The translations under genes were made by a program, and so were the position numbers. This document shows positions 7,195 through 13,729 of a DNA stretch of 19,570 nucleotides, in pieces. The DNA comes from Spirochaetales bacterium (GTDB taxonomy: Bacteria; Spirochaetota; Spirochaetia; Sphaerochaetales; Sphaerochaetaceae): assembly GCA_022785155.1 (NCBI GenBank), contig JALFRH010000184.1:1-19570 (forward strand). The letters run 5' to 3'. Position 1 is the first letter of the stretch. Each line of letters starts with the position of its first letter. The notes below the pieces were generated by a model. That model made no database searches and was not told the DNA's origin. It saw only the letters and a program-made list of their open reading frames with translations.

Positions 7195-8547
7195 AGAAAA
7201 AACGACAAAGAACAGCTGGAGGCTGTAAAGAAGACAATCATTTCTCCATTGGCCTTCAAGAATGAGCTGAATAAGCTTTCGAAGGAAGATCTATTTATCA
7301 AGATATCCAGTCTGGATAGAGAAGATAGAGAGAAGGCATGGAGTGTATTAAGCGACAAAAAGTGTGCGGAAATACTGGAAGCTTCAGGTACGCCCTTGGA
7401 GTGGTTCCAGGAAATGAGCACGAAAAAGGAGAGCTCCGTCATATCGATTATGGACGAAGAGAAGGCTACTGCCCTACTCTCCCTTTTGGACAAAGACAAG
7501 AGGATAATAATCCTTGAGCTCTCAGGGAGAGAGTTCCAGAAGCGTCTGAGATACTCTTCGGATGAAGTGGGCTCCATTATGTCGGACGACTTTATTCTTC
7601 TGGACAAAAACACGACTGTAGAGGATGCCTTCAAACGAATACAAAAGGAAGCCGAAGGAAAAGACAATATCAGAACTGTCTTTCTTACGGAAAAAGGTGA
7701 AGGGTTATATGGAGAAGTGGATCTTCTTGATATTCTCCGCACCCCTGGGGATGAGATACTCTCCTCTGTATCCACCACCTCCTTCCCCTATGTATCTGCA
7801 CAGGCAAAGCTTTCAAATACCCTTGAATGGATCAAGGACTATAACCTTTCATCCTTCCCTGTAATCGACGAGGAAGGCAGGGTCATAGGTGCAGTGACAA
7901 GAAAAAGCCTTATGGATACTGTGGAAAGGGAGATGGAGGAAGACTACAGAAAACTTGCGTCAGTGGGTGTGGACGACAACCTTGGAGTCATCTCATCCAT
8001 GAAGGCAAGACTTCCTTGGCTCTTCATTCTCTTGGGTTTGGGTATCCTCGTTTCATCTATGATCGGCGTCCTTTCTTCCCTGGCCTTTGGTCTGGTCATG
8101 GTATTCTCCTTCCAGTCCCTTATCCTCGATATGACAGGAAACTCGGGAACCCAGACCTTGGCTGTGGCTGTTAGAGCGCTCTCAGGCAGGGAATTGTCGG
8201 GAAAGGAAAAGTTTACGATCCTAAAAAAAGAAATGACCACAGGTCTTTTCTCTGGCCTGATTCTTGGTTTCGGAGCCTTCCTGGTGCTCTTTCCATATAT
8301 AATGTTCGCCAGTAAAACCGGAGCCTTATACTCCCTTTCCCTTGCTTTTTGTATTGCCCTGGCCCTTTTGGTGGCCATGGTGATCTCAAATACAATAGGT
8401 GCAGTGATACCTATTGTCATGGATAAAATCGGAGTGGACCCTGCTGTAGCTTCCGGGCCGTTGATCACGACTTTGAATGACTTGATCGGCGCCGTCTCAT
8501 ACTACACTTTGGTTTTCCTGATTCTTAAATCCATGTTACATTTTTAA
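7192..8547 (+). CDS. mgtE: Magnesium channel/transporter MgtE, first copy
   Basis: MgtE is a dimeric Mg2+ channel gated by its own cytoplasmic Mg2+ sensor. The 451 residues match the family: an N domain (about 1-120), two CBS domains (about 125-185 and 190-250, with the pattern DEVGSIMSDDF), a connecting plug helix (about 240-272), and five membrane helices from about 275. GNSGTQ (316-321) and DPAVASGPLITTLNDLIGA are hallmark pore segments, and Asp430 corresponds to the ion-selectivity Asp432 of Thermus thermophilus MgtE. The ATG follows AGGAGG by 5 bases. It is divergent from rnfC, sits behind a structured leader with an upstream ORF, and is followed by a paralogue. Confidence 0.95.
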   Translation: MRKNDKEQLEAVKKTIISPLAFKNELNKLSKEDLFIKISSLDREDREKAWSVLSDKKCAEILEASGTPLEWFQEMSTKKESSVISIMDEEKATALLSLLDKDKRIIILELSGREFQKRLRYSSDEVGSIMSDDFILLDKNTTVEDAFKRIQKEAEGKDNIRTVFLTEKGEGLYGEVDLLDILRTPGDEILSSVSTTSFPYVSAQAKLSNTLEWIKDYNLSSFPVIDEEGRVIGAVTRKSLMDTVEREMEEDYRKLASVGVDDNLGVISSMKARLPWLFILLGLGILVSSMIGVLSSLAFGLVMVFSFQSLILDMTGNSGTQTLAVAVRALSGRELSGKEKFTILKKEMTTGLFSGLILGFGAFLVLFPYIMFASKTGALYSLSLAFCIALALLVAMVISNTIGAVIPIVMDKIGVDPAVASGPLITTLNDLIGAVSYYTLVFLILKSMLHF

Positions 8548-8559
8548 AAAAATGAAAAA

Positions 8560-8613
8560 AACTATGGAAAACTATAGTTGTTAGAGGTTAATATTTCTTT
8601 GGCTTGGGCCAAA
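8560..8613 (+). other. Gap between the mgtE genes: two short hairpins, no clear promoter
   Basis: After the first mgtE stop there is an AACTAT/ATAGTT hairpin (8560-8565 with 8574-8579) and a TTTGGC/GCCAAA hairpin with a TTGG loop (8598-8613), followed by A residues instead of T. Neither is a convincing plus-strand terminator, and I find no good -35/-10 pair. The second mgtE may therefore be co-transcribed with the first. Confidence 0.3.
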
Positions 8614-8765
8614 AAATATAAGGAGATCGAAATGGACGACGGTACTGGAAGTATAGTCAATATAGGTGGTTCGGACAGCGAAGTGCCCCTGGGTTACCGT
8701 CGTATCGGACGGCAAGGCTAAGCTGATCGATCCGCCTCCCATATTACAGGAGGTGACGGACTATG
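8614..8765 (+). promoter_or_regulatory. Structured leader of the second mgtE
   Basis: The leader starts much like that of the first mgtE: ATAAGGAGA, then ATCG, then an ATGGACG start. ACGACGGTA (8636-8644) pairs perfectly over 9 bases with TACCGTCGT (8695-8703). CCGTC (8697-8701) can instead pair with GACGG (8708-8712). CGCCTCC (8733-8739) pairs with GGAGGTG (8749-8755; one G-U) around a 9-base loop and fully covers the mgtE ribosome binding site GGAGG. The logic linking these helices is less clear than in the first leader. A ribosome stopped at the upstream ORF's TAA (8719-8721) would reach into the 5' side of the hiding hairpin. Confidence 0.45.
8632..8721 (+). CDS. Upstream ORF (leader peptide) of the second mgtE, 29 residues
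   Basis: It begins MDDGTGSIVNI and ends GYRRIGRQG. AAGGAG (8620-8625) lies 6 bases before the ATG. As in the first leader, the start is acidic (MDDG) and is followed by G-S, but the remainder is unrelated in sequence and longer, with an Arg-rich end. The stop lies 41 bases before mgtE. Parallel position, initiation region and N-terminus in two leaders support real translation. The function is unknown; a Mg2+- or translation-sensing leader is the obvious hypothesis. Confidence 0.5.
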   Translation: MDDGTGSIVNIGGSDSEVPLGYRRIGRQG

Positions 8766-10166
8766 GATCCGGAAATTCAGAGTGGCCAGCATCCTGATTA
8801 TGCAGGAGAACTGGTAGATATAATCAAGAGCAATATTTCACCTATGGCCTTGAAAGAAAAGGTTATGGGTTATCATGAGAACGACATAGCTGAAGCTATG
8901 GACAGGCTGTCCCCTGAAGACAGGGGCAAGCTTTATCGTATCTTGGATTCCGAGACGCTAGCGAACATTTTCGAGTACACAGAGAATATCTCTACATACT
9001 TGAATGAAATCAGTGTAAAGAAGAAGATCGCAGTATTAAGCGACTTGGAGACAGATAAAGCCACAGAGTACCTGAAGTCCCTTCCAAAGGGAGAGAGGAC
9101 CACGCTCATAGAGTTCATGGATGATGATGCAAGAAAGGACATCGCCCTTCTTGCTTCCTTCGATGAAGATGAAATCGGTTCTATCATGAGCACCAACTTC
9201 ATCGAAATAAAGACTGGAACAAGCATCAAAGAAGCCATGAGGGAGCTTATTGAGCAGGCGGCGGAGAATGATAACATCCAGACTATTTATGTTGTGGATT
9301 CCAACGGGCTTTACTATGGGGCCATAGACCTCAAGGACCTCATAAGGGCAAGGGAAGGAAATACCATAGACTCCATAGTCTCCACTTCATATCCATATGT
9401 CTATGCCCATGAGCTTATTGATGACACCATGAATAAGATCAAGGATTATGCAGAGGACTCCATTCCTGTCCTTGACCAATCCAACAAGCTTTTGGGTGTC
9501 ATCACCAGCCAGGATATGGTGGAGGTCATCGACGACTCCATGAAGGACGACTATGCGAAGTTCGCTTCCTTGGGAGACGTCGAGGATCTTAATGAAACTG
9601 TAAAAGAGAGTTTGAAAAAGCGTCTTCCTTGGCTTACCATCCTTCTCTTTTTGGGAATGCTGGTTTCATCTGTAGTAGGCCTGTTCGACTTTGTTGCACA
9701 GAAACTATCCATTCTCATTGCCTTCCAGTCATTGGTTCTGGGTATGACAGGTAACTCAGGCACCCAGTCATTGGCTGTAACCATCAGAGTCCTTACAGAT
9801 GAGAATCTCACCACTTTGGATAAACTGAAGCTTATGTGGAAGGAAACGAGAATAGGTCTTGGAAACGGTACCATCCTCGGCCTCACTTCCTTCATTGTAT
9901 TGGGGGCGTATATTTATTTCTTCAAAAACAGCAACCTTATCTATGCCTTCAGCGTATCCGGGTGCACCGCAATAGCGCTTCTGGTATCCATGACCATGTC
10001 CACGGCCATGGGTACAGTCATTCCTATTTTCTTCAAGAAGATAGGCGTTGACCCTGCAGTGGCTTCTGGACCACTTATCACAACAGTAAACGACCTTGTA
10101 GCTGTAGTTACATATTATGGTCTGGCCTATCTTCTTCTTATCAGATTAATGGGCTTCGGGGCATAA
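8763..10166 (+). CDS. mgtE: Magnesium channel/transporter MgtE, second copy
   Basis: This 467-residue paralogue of the preceding gene has the same layout: an N domain (about 1-135), two CBS domains (about 138-255; DEDEIGSIMSTNF), a plug helix (about 252-285) and five membrane helices. GNSGTQ (330-335) and DPAVASGPLITTVNDLVAVVTYY are present; Asp444 corresponds to the pore-selectivity Asp. Compared with the first copy, the Gly four residues before VSYY in the last helix is Ala here. The two copies are clearly diverged along their length, so the duplication is not recent. The ATG follows GGAGG by 9 bases, and that site is predicted to be hidden in a leader hairpin. Confidence 0.95.
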   Translation: MDPEIQSGQHPDYAGELVDIIKSNISPMALKEKVMGYHENDIAEAMDRLSPEDRGKLYRILDSETLANIFEYTENISTYLNEISVKKKIAVLSDLETDKATEYLKSLPKGERTTLIEFMDDDARKDIALLASFDEDEIGSIMSTNFIEIKTGTSIKEAMRELIEQAAENDNIQTIYVVDSNGLYYGAIDLKDLIRAREGNTIDSIVSTSYPYVYAHELIDDTMNKIKDYAEDSIPVLDQSNKLLGVITSQDMVEVIDDSMKDDYAKFASLGDVEDLNETVKESLKKRLPWLTILLFLGMLVSSVVGLFDFVAQKLSILIAFQSLVLGMTGNSGTQSLAVTIRVLTDENLTTLDKLKLMWKETRIGLGNGTILGLTSFIVLGAYIYFFKNSNLIYAFSVSGCTAIALLVSMTMSTAMGTVIPIFFKKIGVDPAVASGPLITTVNDLVAVVTYYGLAYLLLIRLMGFGA

Positions 10167-10170
10167 TCGG

Positions 10171-10214
10171 AAGTATTTCTCTTTGGTTCATCTTTGTGCC
10201 AAAGAGAAAAACTT
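10171..10214 (+). terminator. Long hairpin after the second mgtE; terminator-like but without a U-tract
   Basis: AAGT-A-TTTCTCTTTGG (10171-10186) pairs with CCAAAGAGAAA-A-ACTT (10199-10214): 15 pairs with a single A-A mismatch, around a 12-base loop, 4 bases past the mgtE stop. No run of T follows on either strand, so it is not a classical intrinsic terminator. It may protect the transcript's 3' end or act with Rho. Confidence 0.35.
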
Positions 10215-10251
10215 GTTGCCTCTTTAACTAATTAGGATAGAAAATAAGGGA

Positions 10252-11106
10252 ATGAACCGCATTTTCGAGTTTCTATTTTCACGAATGAAGAAAATCACCG
10301 TATACGGACTGGTAGGTCGTTCCGGTACGGGAAAAAGCTATCACTCGAAACAAGTGGCGGCGAAATATAAAATCAACTTGATCATCGACGACGGATTATT
10401 GATCAAAGGAGACAGAATCCTTGCAGGACACTCTGCAAAGCAGGATCCCAACTTTATGGCTGCCGTAAAGACAGCTGTCTTCGACGACCAGGACCACAGG
10501 GACCATATAGTATCTGCACTTTTGAAAGAGAAGTTCAAAAGGATTCTCATTATCGGGACCAGCGAGAAAATGGTGGTGAAGATTGCAGATAGACTGGATC
10601 TCCCCTCTCCTGCCAAAATAATCCATATAGAAGATGTGGCAAGCCCCGAAGATATAGAGACCGCCATGCATATCAGGTTCACGGAAGGTAAGCATGTAAT
10701 ACCTGTCCCTTCCATTGAAATCACTCGTTCAGCTCCCCAGATAGTCTTCGACTCCATCAGGGTAAAGCTTGGAAAAAAGAAGGGAAGGAAGGCTGCAGTA
10801 AGTGAGAAGACAATTGTAAGACCTGAGTTTTCAAGGCCAGCAAATGATGCCGTATCCGAAGTTGCTCTCACCCAAATGGTCAAACACGCCATAAGCGAAT
10901 ATGACAGCGTCATGAAGGTGAAGAAAGTAAAGGGCGTGAGAAACACAGACAGCACATACTCCATCTCAGTCACCATCCAGCTTCCTATGCGCCACTATAT
11001 CTCCACAACCATCTCGGACCTTCAGCAATATATATCGGACTGTCTCGAGAAGTTCGGTTCCATAATGGTCAAGTCAGTATCCATAGAAATCGAGGAGTGG
11101 GGATGA
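10252..11106 (+). CDS. P-loop NTPase with an Asp23/Gls24-like C-terminal domain, function unknown
   Basis: The 284-residue protein has a Walker A motif GRSGTGKS (22-29) preceded by a short strand (KKITVYGLV), then NLIIDDGLLIKG (42-53) and a strand RILIIGTSE (97-105) typical of P-loop kinases or ATPases. A Lys/Arg-rich linker (about 173-200) leads to 203-284, whose pattern (ALTQMVKHAISEYDSVMKVK, a Ser/Ile/Val strand, an amphipathic helix, MVKSVSIEIEEW) resembles the Asp23/Gls24 (DUF322) fold. No substrate can be named. The start is uncertain: GGG lies only 1 base before this ATG, and the alternative ATG at 10285 (MKKITVYG) has no ribosome binding site. It stands alone between mgtE and the convergent pcnB. 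Confidence 0.75.
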   Translation: MNRIFEFLFSRMKKITVYGLVGRSGTGKSYHSKQVAAKYKINLIIDDGLLIKGDRILAGHSAKQDPNFMAAVKTAVFDDQDHRDHIVSALLKEKFKRILIIGTSEKMVVKIADRLDLPSPAKIIHIEDVASPEDIETAMHIRFTEGKHVIPVPSIEITRSAPQIVFDSIRVKLGKKKGRKAAVSEKTIVRPEFSRPANDAVSEVALTQMVKHAISEYDSVMKVKKVKGVRNTDSTYSISVTIQLPMRHYISTTISDLQQYISDCLEKFGSIMVKSVSIEIEEWG

Positions 11107-11109
11107 GAA

Positions 11110-11130
11110 AAGGCGGAATCACTCCGCCTT
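11110..11130 (-). terminator. Intrinsic terminator of pcnB, shared with the convergent P-loop gene
   Basis: AAGGCGGA (11110-11117) and TCCGCCTT (11123-11130) form a perfect GC-rich 8-base stem with a 5-base loop, exactly between the two converging stop codons. Read on the minus strand it is followed by TTCTC after CCTT, giving the run CCTTTTCTC, so it best serves pcnB. It could also stop plus-strand transcripts less efficiently. Confidence 0.7.
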
Positions 11131-11133
11131 GGC

Positions 11134-12318
11134 CTATATATTCGTCTCTTTGTCTTCACTTGGTTTGGTATTGCTTTTTTTTCCGGGCTTTCTTCTCTTC
11201 ACCTTTGGGTTTACAGCCCTTTCAATATCCTGGGAAACCTTTTTCTGTGTTTTCTTTTTCTTGGGTTTTGTAGCTTTTATCCCCTTTTCAGACAATAGGA
11301 GAGACACCGCCCTCTCAAGCTCGAAATTTGCAGGGGTAATGGGACTTAGCATTACCTTGGCCTGTCTGAAGGCATCCTTCATATATTCGTTCCAAGAAAG
11401 GGAAAGGGATGTATCTATGATGATTGCAGAGCGTATCATGTAGTAGAACATTTCAGCCTTCCCCGGCTTCTCCAATCCCTTCTCCATGGCGTTCTTCACC
11501 TTCTCGTCAAGGATCCTCAAGCTCTCCCCCATACTCGGCAGTTCTGAATGGACAGCGTATGCAGGTAACAGATATTGCAGCAGCCTATACTGGTACATAG
11601 TATGGAAAATATCTGCAGAGTATCCTGAAGAAAGTATCTTGACCACTTCCTCAGTCAATCTTGAGGCAGGGCAATTCTGAAGCTGGGAAGCATTTCTCAA
11701 TAGAGCCAGCTTTACATCCCATTTAAGGGAGAAACCTGTAGTCACCTTATATTTGACGGCACGGATCATCCTCACAGGATCCTCTTCAAAGGAGTACTTG
11801 AGAGGAATCAAGGATCTTATTATCTTCTTTTCAAAATCCTCCATGCTTCTGCCGAAGTCCAACAACTCGCACTTCTGTGGGTTGTAATAGAGACTGTTGA
11901 TCGAGAAATCCCTTCTTCTTGCATCCTGTTCTATGGTTCCCCATACATTGTTGTTGCCTTCTCCGAAGTTCTCTTCGTCGGAGCGGAAAGTGGTGACTTC
12001 AATGATTTTGTCTCCAAAAAACAGATGGACGATACGGAATCTTTTCCCGATTATCCTGCTGTTCCAGAAGAGGCGCTGCACCTGTCTGGGGGAAAGGGAT
12101 GTGCCGATATCGAAATCCTTGGGAGTATGGCCAAGCATAATGTCACGGATGGCCCCGCCCACAATATAGGCCTCACCTCCGGCATTCTGAATCTTCCTAA
12201 TAGCCCACAAGGCATCCCTGTCTATCATGGTATTTCTTATGGGATGCTCTTTTGCTGTATATATTTTACATACGGGAACGGATTTCCCGTTTTTGTCTGT
12301 TTTGTATCTAACGAACAC
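11134..12318 (-). CDS. pcnB: Poly(A) polymerase I (polynucleotide adenylyltransferase)
   Basis: PcnB adds 3' poly(A) tails that mark RNA for decay. The class II nucleotidyltransferase core is clear: YIVGGAIRDIMLG (51-63) with metal-binding Asp68 and Asp70 (KDFDIGT), GKRFRIVHLFFG (91-102), and WGTIEQDARRRDFSINSLYYN (126-146). The GKRFRIVH and TIEQDARRRDF forms point to poly(A) polymerase rather than CCA-adding enzyme, and so does the Lys/Arg-rich C-terminal tail (about 353-394). At 394 residues it is shorter than E. coli PAP I (465). The start is GTG, with no ribosome binding site; a promoter ends 8 bases before it, suggesting a leaderless message. An internal ATG (Met31) also lacks a clear ribosome binding site. 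Confidence 0.87.
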   Translation of the reverse strand: MFVRYKTDKNGKSVPVCKIYTAKEHPIRNTMIDRDALWAIRKIQNAGGEAYIVGGAIRDIMLGHTPKDFDIGTSLSPRQVQRLFWNSRIIGKRFRIVHLFFGDKIIEVTTFRSDEENFGEGNNNVWGTIEQDARRRDFSINSLYYNPQKCELLDFGRSMEDFEKKIIRSLIPLKYSFEEDPVRMIRAVKYKVTTGFSLKWDVKLALLRNASQLQNCPASRLTEEVVKILSSGYSADIFHTMYQYRLLQYLLPAYAVHSELPSMGESLRILDEKVKNAMEKGLEKPGKAEMFYYMIRSAIIIDTSLSLSWNEYMKDAFRQAKVMLSPITPANFELERAVSLLLSEKGIKATKPKKKKTQKKVSQDIERAVNPKVKRRKPGKKSNTKPSEDKETNI

Positions 12319-12326
12319 GTTTAAAC

Positions 12327-12355
12327 ATATTAATGATTATGTGAAAGTGAAACAA
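12327..12355 (-). promoter_or_regulatory. Candidate pcnB promoter giving a leaderless transcript
   Basis: On the minus strand TTGTTT (12355-12350), 17 bases, TAATAT (12332-12327). The -10 ends 8 bases before the pcnB GTG, so transcription would begin at or next to the start codon. The match is moderate (3 of 6 and 4 of 6). Confidence 0.4.
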
Positions 12356-12399
12356 GAGTAGGATAAATGCCTTCTTTTGATAATTCCCTCTCTTTCACA
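12340..12399. repeat. Widely spaced inverted repeat TGTGAAAG/CTTTCACA between pcnB and hisS
   Basis: TGTGAAAG (12340-12347) and CTTTCACA (12392-12399) are perfect 8-base inverted arms 44 bases apart. One arm lies in the spacer of the pcnB promoter and the other contains the hisS -35 box. It could be a pair of sites for one regulator of both genes, or chance in a short AT-rich gap. Confidence 0.25.
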
Positions 12400-12422
12400 C
12401 AAAAGGGGAAATAATCTATCAT
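12394..12422 (+). promoter_or_regulatory. Candidate hisS promoter
   Basis: TTCACA (12394-12399), a 17-base spacer and TATCAT (12417-12422) each match consensus at 5 of 6 positions. Transcription would start near 12429, leaving a very short leader that contains the hisS ribosome binding site AGAGGAG (12431-12437). There is no room for a T-box or attenuator. Confidence 0.6.
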
Positions 12423-12442
12423 AGATACCAAGAGGAGAACTT

Positions 12443-13729
12443 ATGATAGATCCAATAATCCTCAAAGGCTTCAGAGACAGCATGCCTAAAGAGGAAATGC
12501 CAAAAAGAAAGATTACAGAGACTTTGGAAAAAGGCTTCCAGGCCTATGGTTTTGTTCCCATTGACACTCCTGTTTTGGAGTATTCCTCCGTTCTTCTTGG
12601 AAAAGGCGGCGGAGAAACAGATAAGCAGGTCTTCCACTTTGAAGACAACGGCGGCAGGGAAGTCGCCATGCGTTTCGATCTCACGGTTCCTTTTGCCAGA
12701 TTTATGGCGGCACACTCCTCAGAGCTTGCCCTTCCCTTCAAGCGTTACCATATAAATAAGGTATGGAGAGGGGAAAAGCCTCAGAAGGGAAGATACAGGG
12801 AGTTCATCCAATGTGACTTCGATATCGTCGGAGTGGATAATACCCAGGCAGACTATGAAATACTCTCAATGATGCACCACTCATTCCATCTTCTTGGAAT
12901 AGACAGATATGCTTTCCATATCTCCCATAGAGGTATGTTCAACACTTTCCTCGAAAAGCTCGGTGTATTACAGGACTCCACGGAAATACTCAGAGCTGTA
13001 GATAAGCTTATGAAGATCGGCAGGGATGAAGTCAAGAAAATCCTGGTGGATATAGTAAAGGACGAAGCCAAGGCAGATGAAATCCTTTTATACATCACCC
13101 CAGATGAAAAGGATGGCTTTTTGGAGAGACTGGAAAAGCTTGAATCCCTCTGTGGGGGACCTTGTCCTGGTTCCATGAGACTAAGGGAAATATACTCTCT
13201 GTTGAAAGCTACAGGCATAGAGGGTGCATTTATCCTCAATCCTTCCATTACAAGAGGCTTGGATTACTACACAGGCATTGTATATGAAACATTCCTTCTG
13301 GACCTTCCTCAGCTTGGATCAGTATGTTCCGGAGGAAGATACAACAACCTTGCATCCCTTTATACAAAGGAAAACCTGCCGGGAGTCGGTTCTTCCATAG
13401 GACTCGACAGACTTGTTGCAGGTCTGGAAGAGCTTAAGAGCCCTCTCTTATCCAACAACTCCAGTGCAGACGTCATGGTGATCTACAGGGAAAATGAACT
13501 GGAGAAGGCGGAAAAGGCTGCAAGAGAGCTGCGGGAAAGGGGCATAAGGACTGATGTATACCTATCTCCTGAGCATAAGAGCAAGAGGATCTTCGATTAT
13601 GCCGATAAGAACTCCATACCCTACTCCCTATCTTTCAAGGAAGATACCGTGGCACTTAAGTGTCATAAAACAAGGGAAACCAAGGAATATGCAACAGTCG
13701 CAGACGCAGCGGAAGGTATTATAATTTGA
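12443..13729 (+). CDS. hisS: Histidine--tRNA ligase
   Basis: HisRS charges tRNA-His in an ATP-dependent class II synthetase reaction. The 428 residues have the usual layout: a class II core with MRFDLTVPFARF (76-87), motif 2 in KRYHINKVWRGEKP (100-113) with YREFIQCDFDIVG (118-130), the histidine-specific RGLDYYTG (271-278), motif 3 in GVGSSIGLDRL (314-324), and a C-terminal anticodon-binding domain (about 340-428). AGAGGAG lies about 6 bases before the ATG. The stop overlaps the start of the following helicase gene by four bases (TTGA), so the two are co-transcribed and coupled. Confidence 0.97.
   Translation: MIDPIILKGFRDSMPKEEMPKRKITETLEKGFQAYGFVPIDTPVLEYSSVLLGKGGGETDKQVFHFEDNGGREVAMRFDLTVPFARFMAAHSSELALPFKRYHINKVWRGEKPQKGRYREFIQCDFDIVGVDNTQADYEILSMMHHSFHLLGIDRYAFHISHRGMFNTFLEKLGVLQDSTEILRAVDKLMKIGRDEVKKILVDIVKDEAKADEILLYITPDEKDGFLERLEKLESLCGGPCPGSMRLREIYSLLKATGIEGAFILNPSITRGLDYYTGIVYETFLLDLPQLGSVCSGGRYNNLASLYTKENLPGVGSSIGLDRLVAGLEELKSPLLSNNSSADVMVIYRENELEKAEKAARELRERGIRTDVYLSPEHKSKRIFDYADKNSIPYSLSFKEDTVALKCHKTRETKEYATVADAAEGIII

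Noticed and set aside
7047..7778. 243-codon minus-strand ORF opposite the first mgtE and its leader
   Set aside because: It is Ser/Phe-rich, the typical antisense shadow of a charged helical protein, and it runs over the N domain and CBS region of mgtE.
7086..8765. Known M-box (ykoK) magnesium riboswitch before the mgtE genes
   Set aside because: The conserved M-box segments (such as GGUGAGGCUCCU and the GCCC/GGGU core) are not present in either leader, as far as I recall the consensus.
10341..10976. 211-codon minus-strand ORF opposite the P-loop gene
   Set aside because: The plus frame has a clear Walker A motif and a coherent protein; the antisense frame has no motif and no ribosome binding site that I can see.
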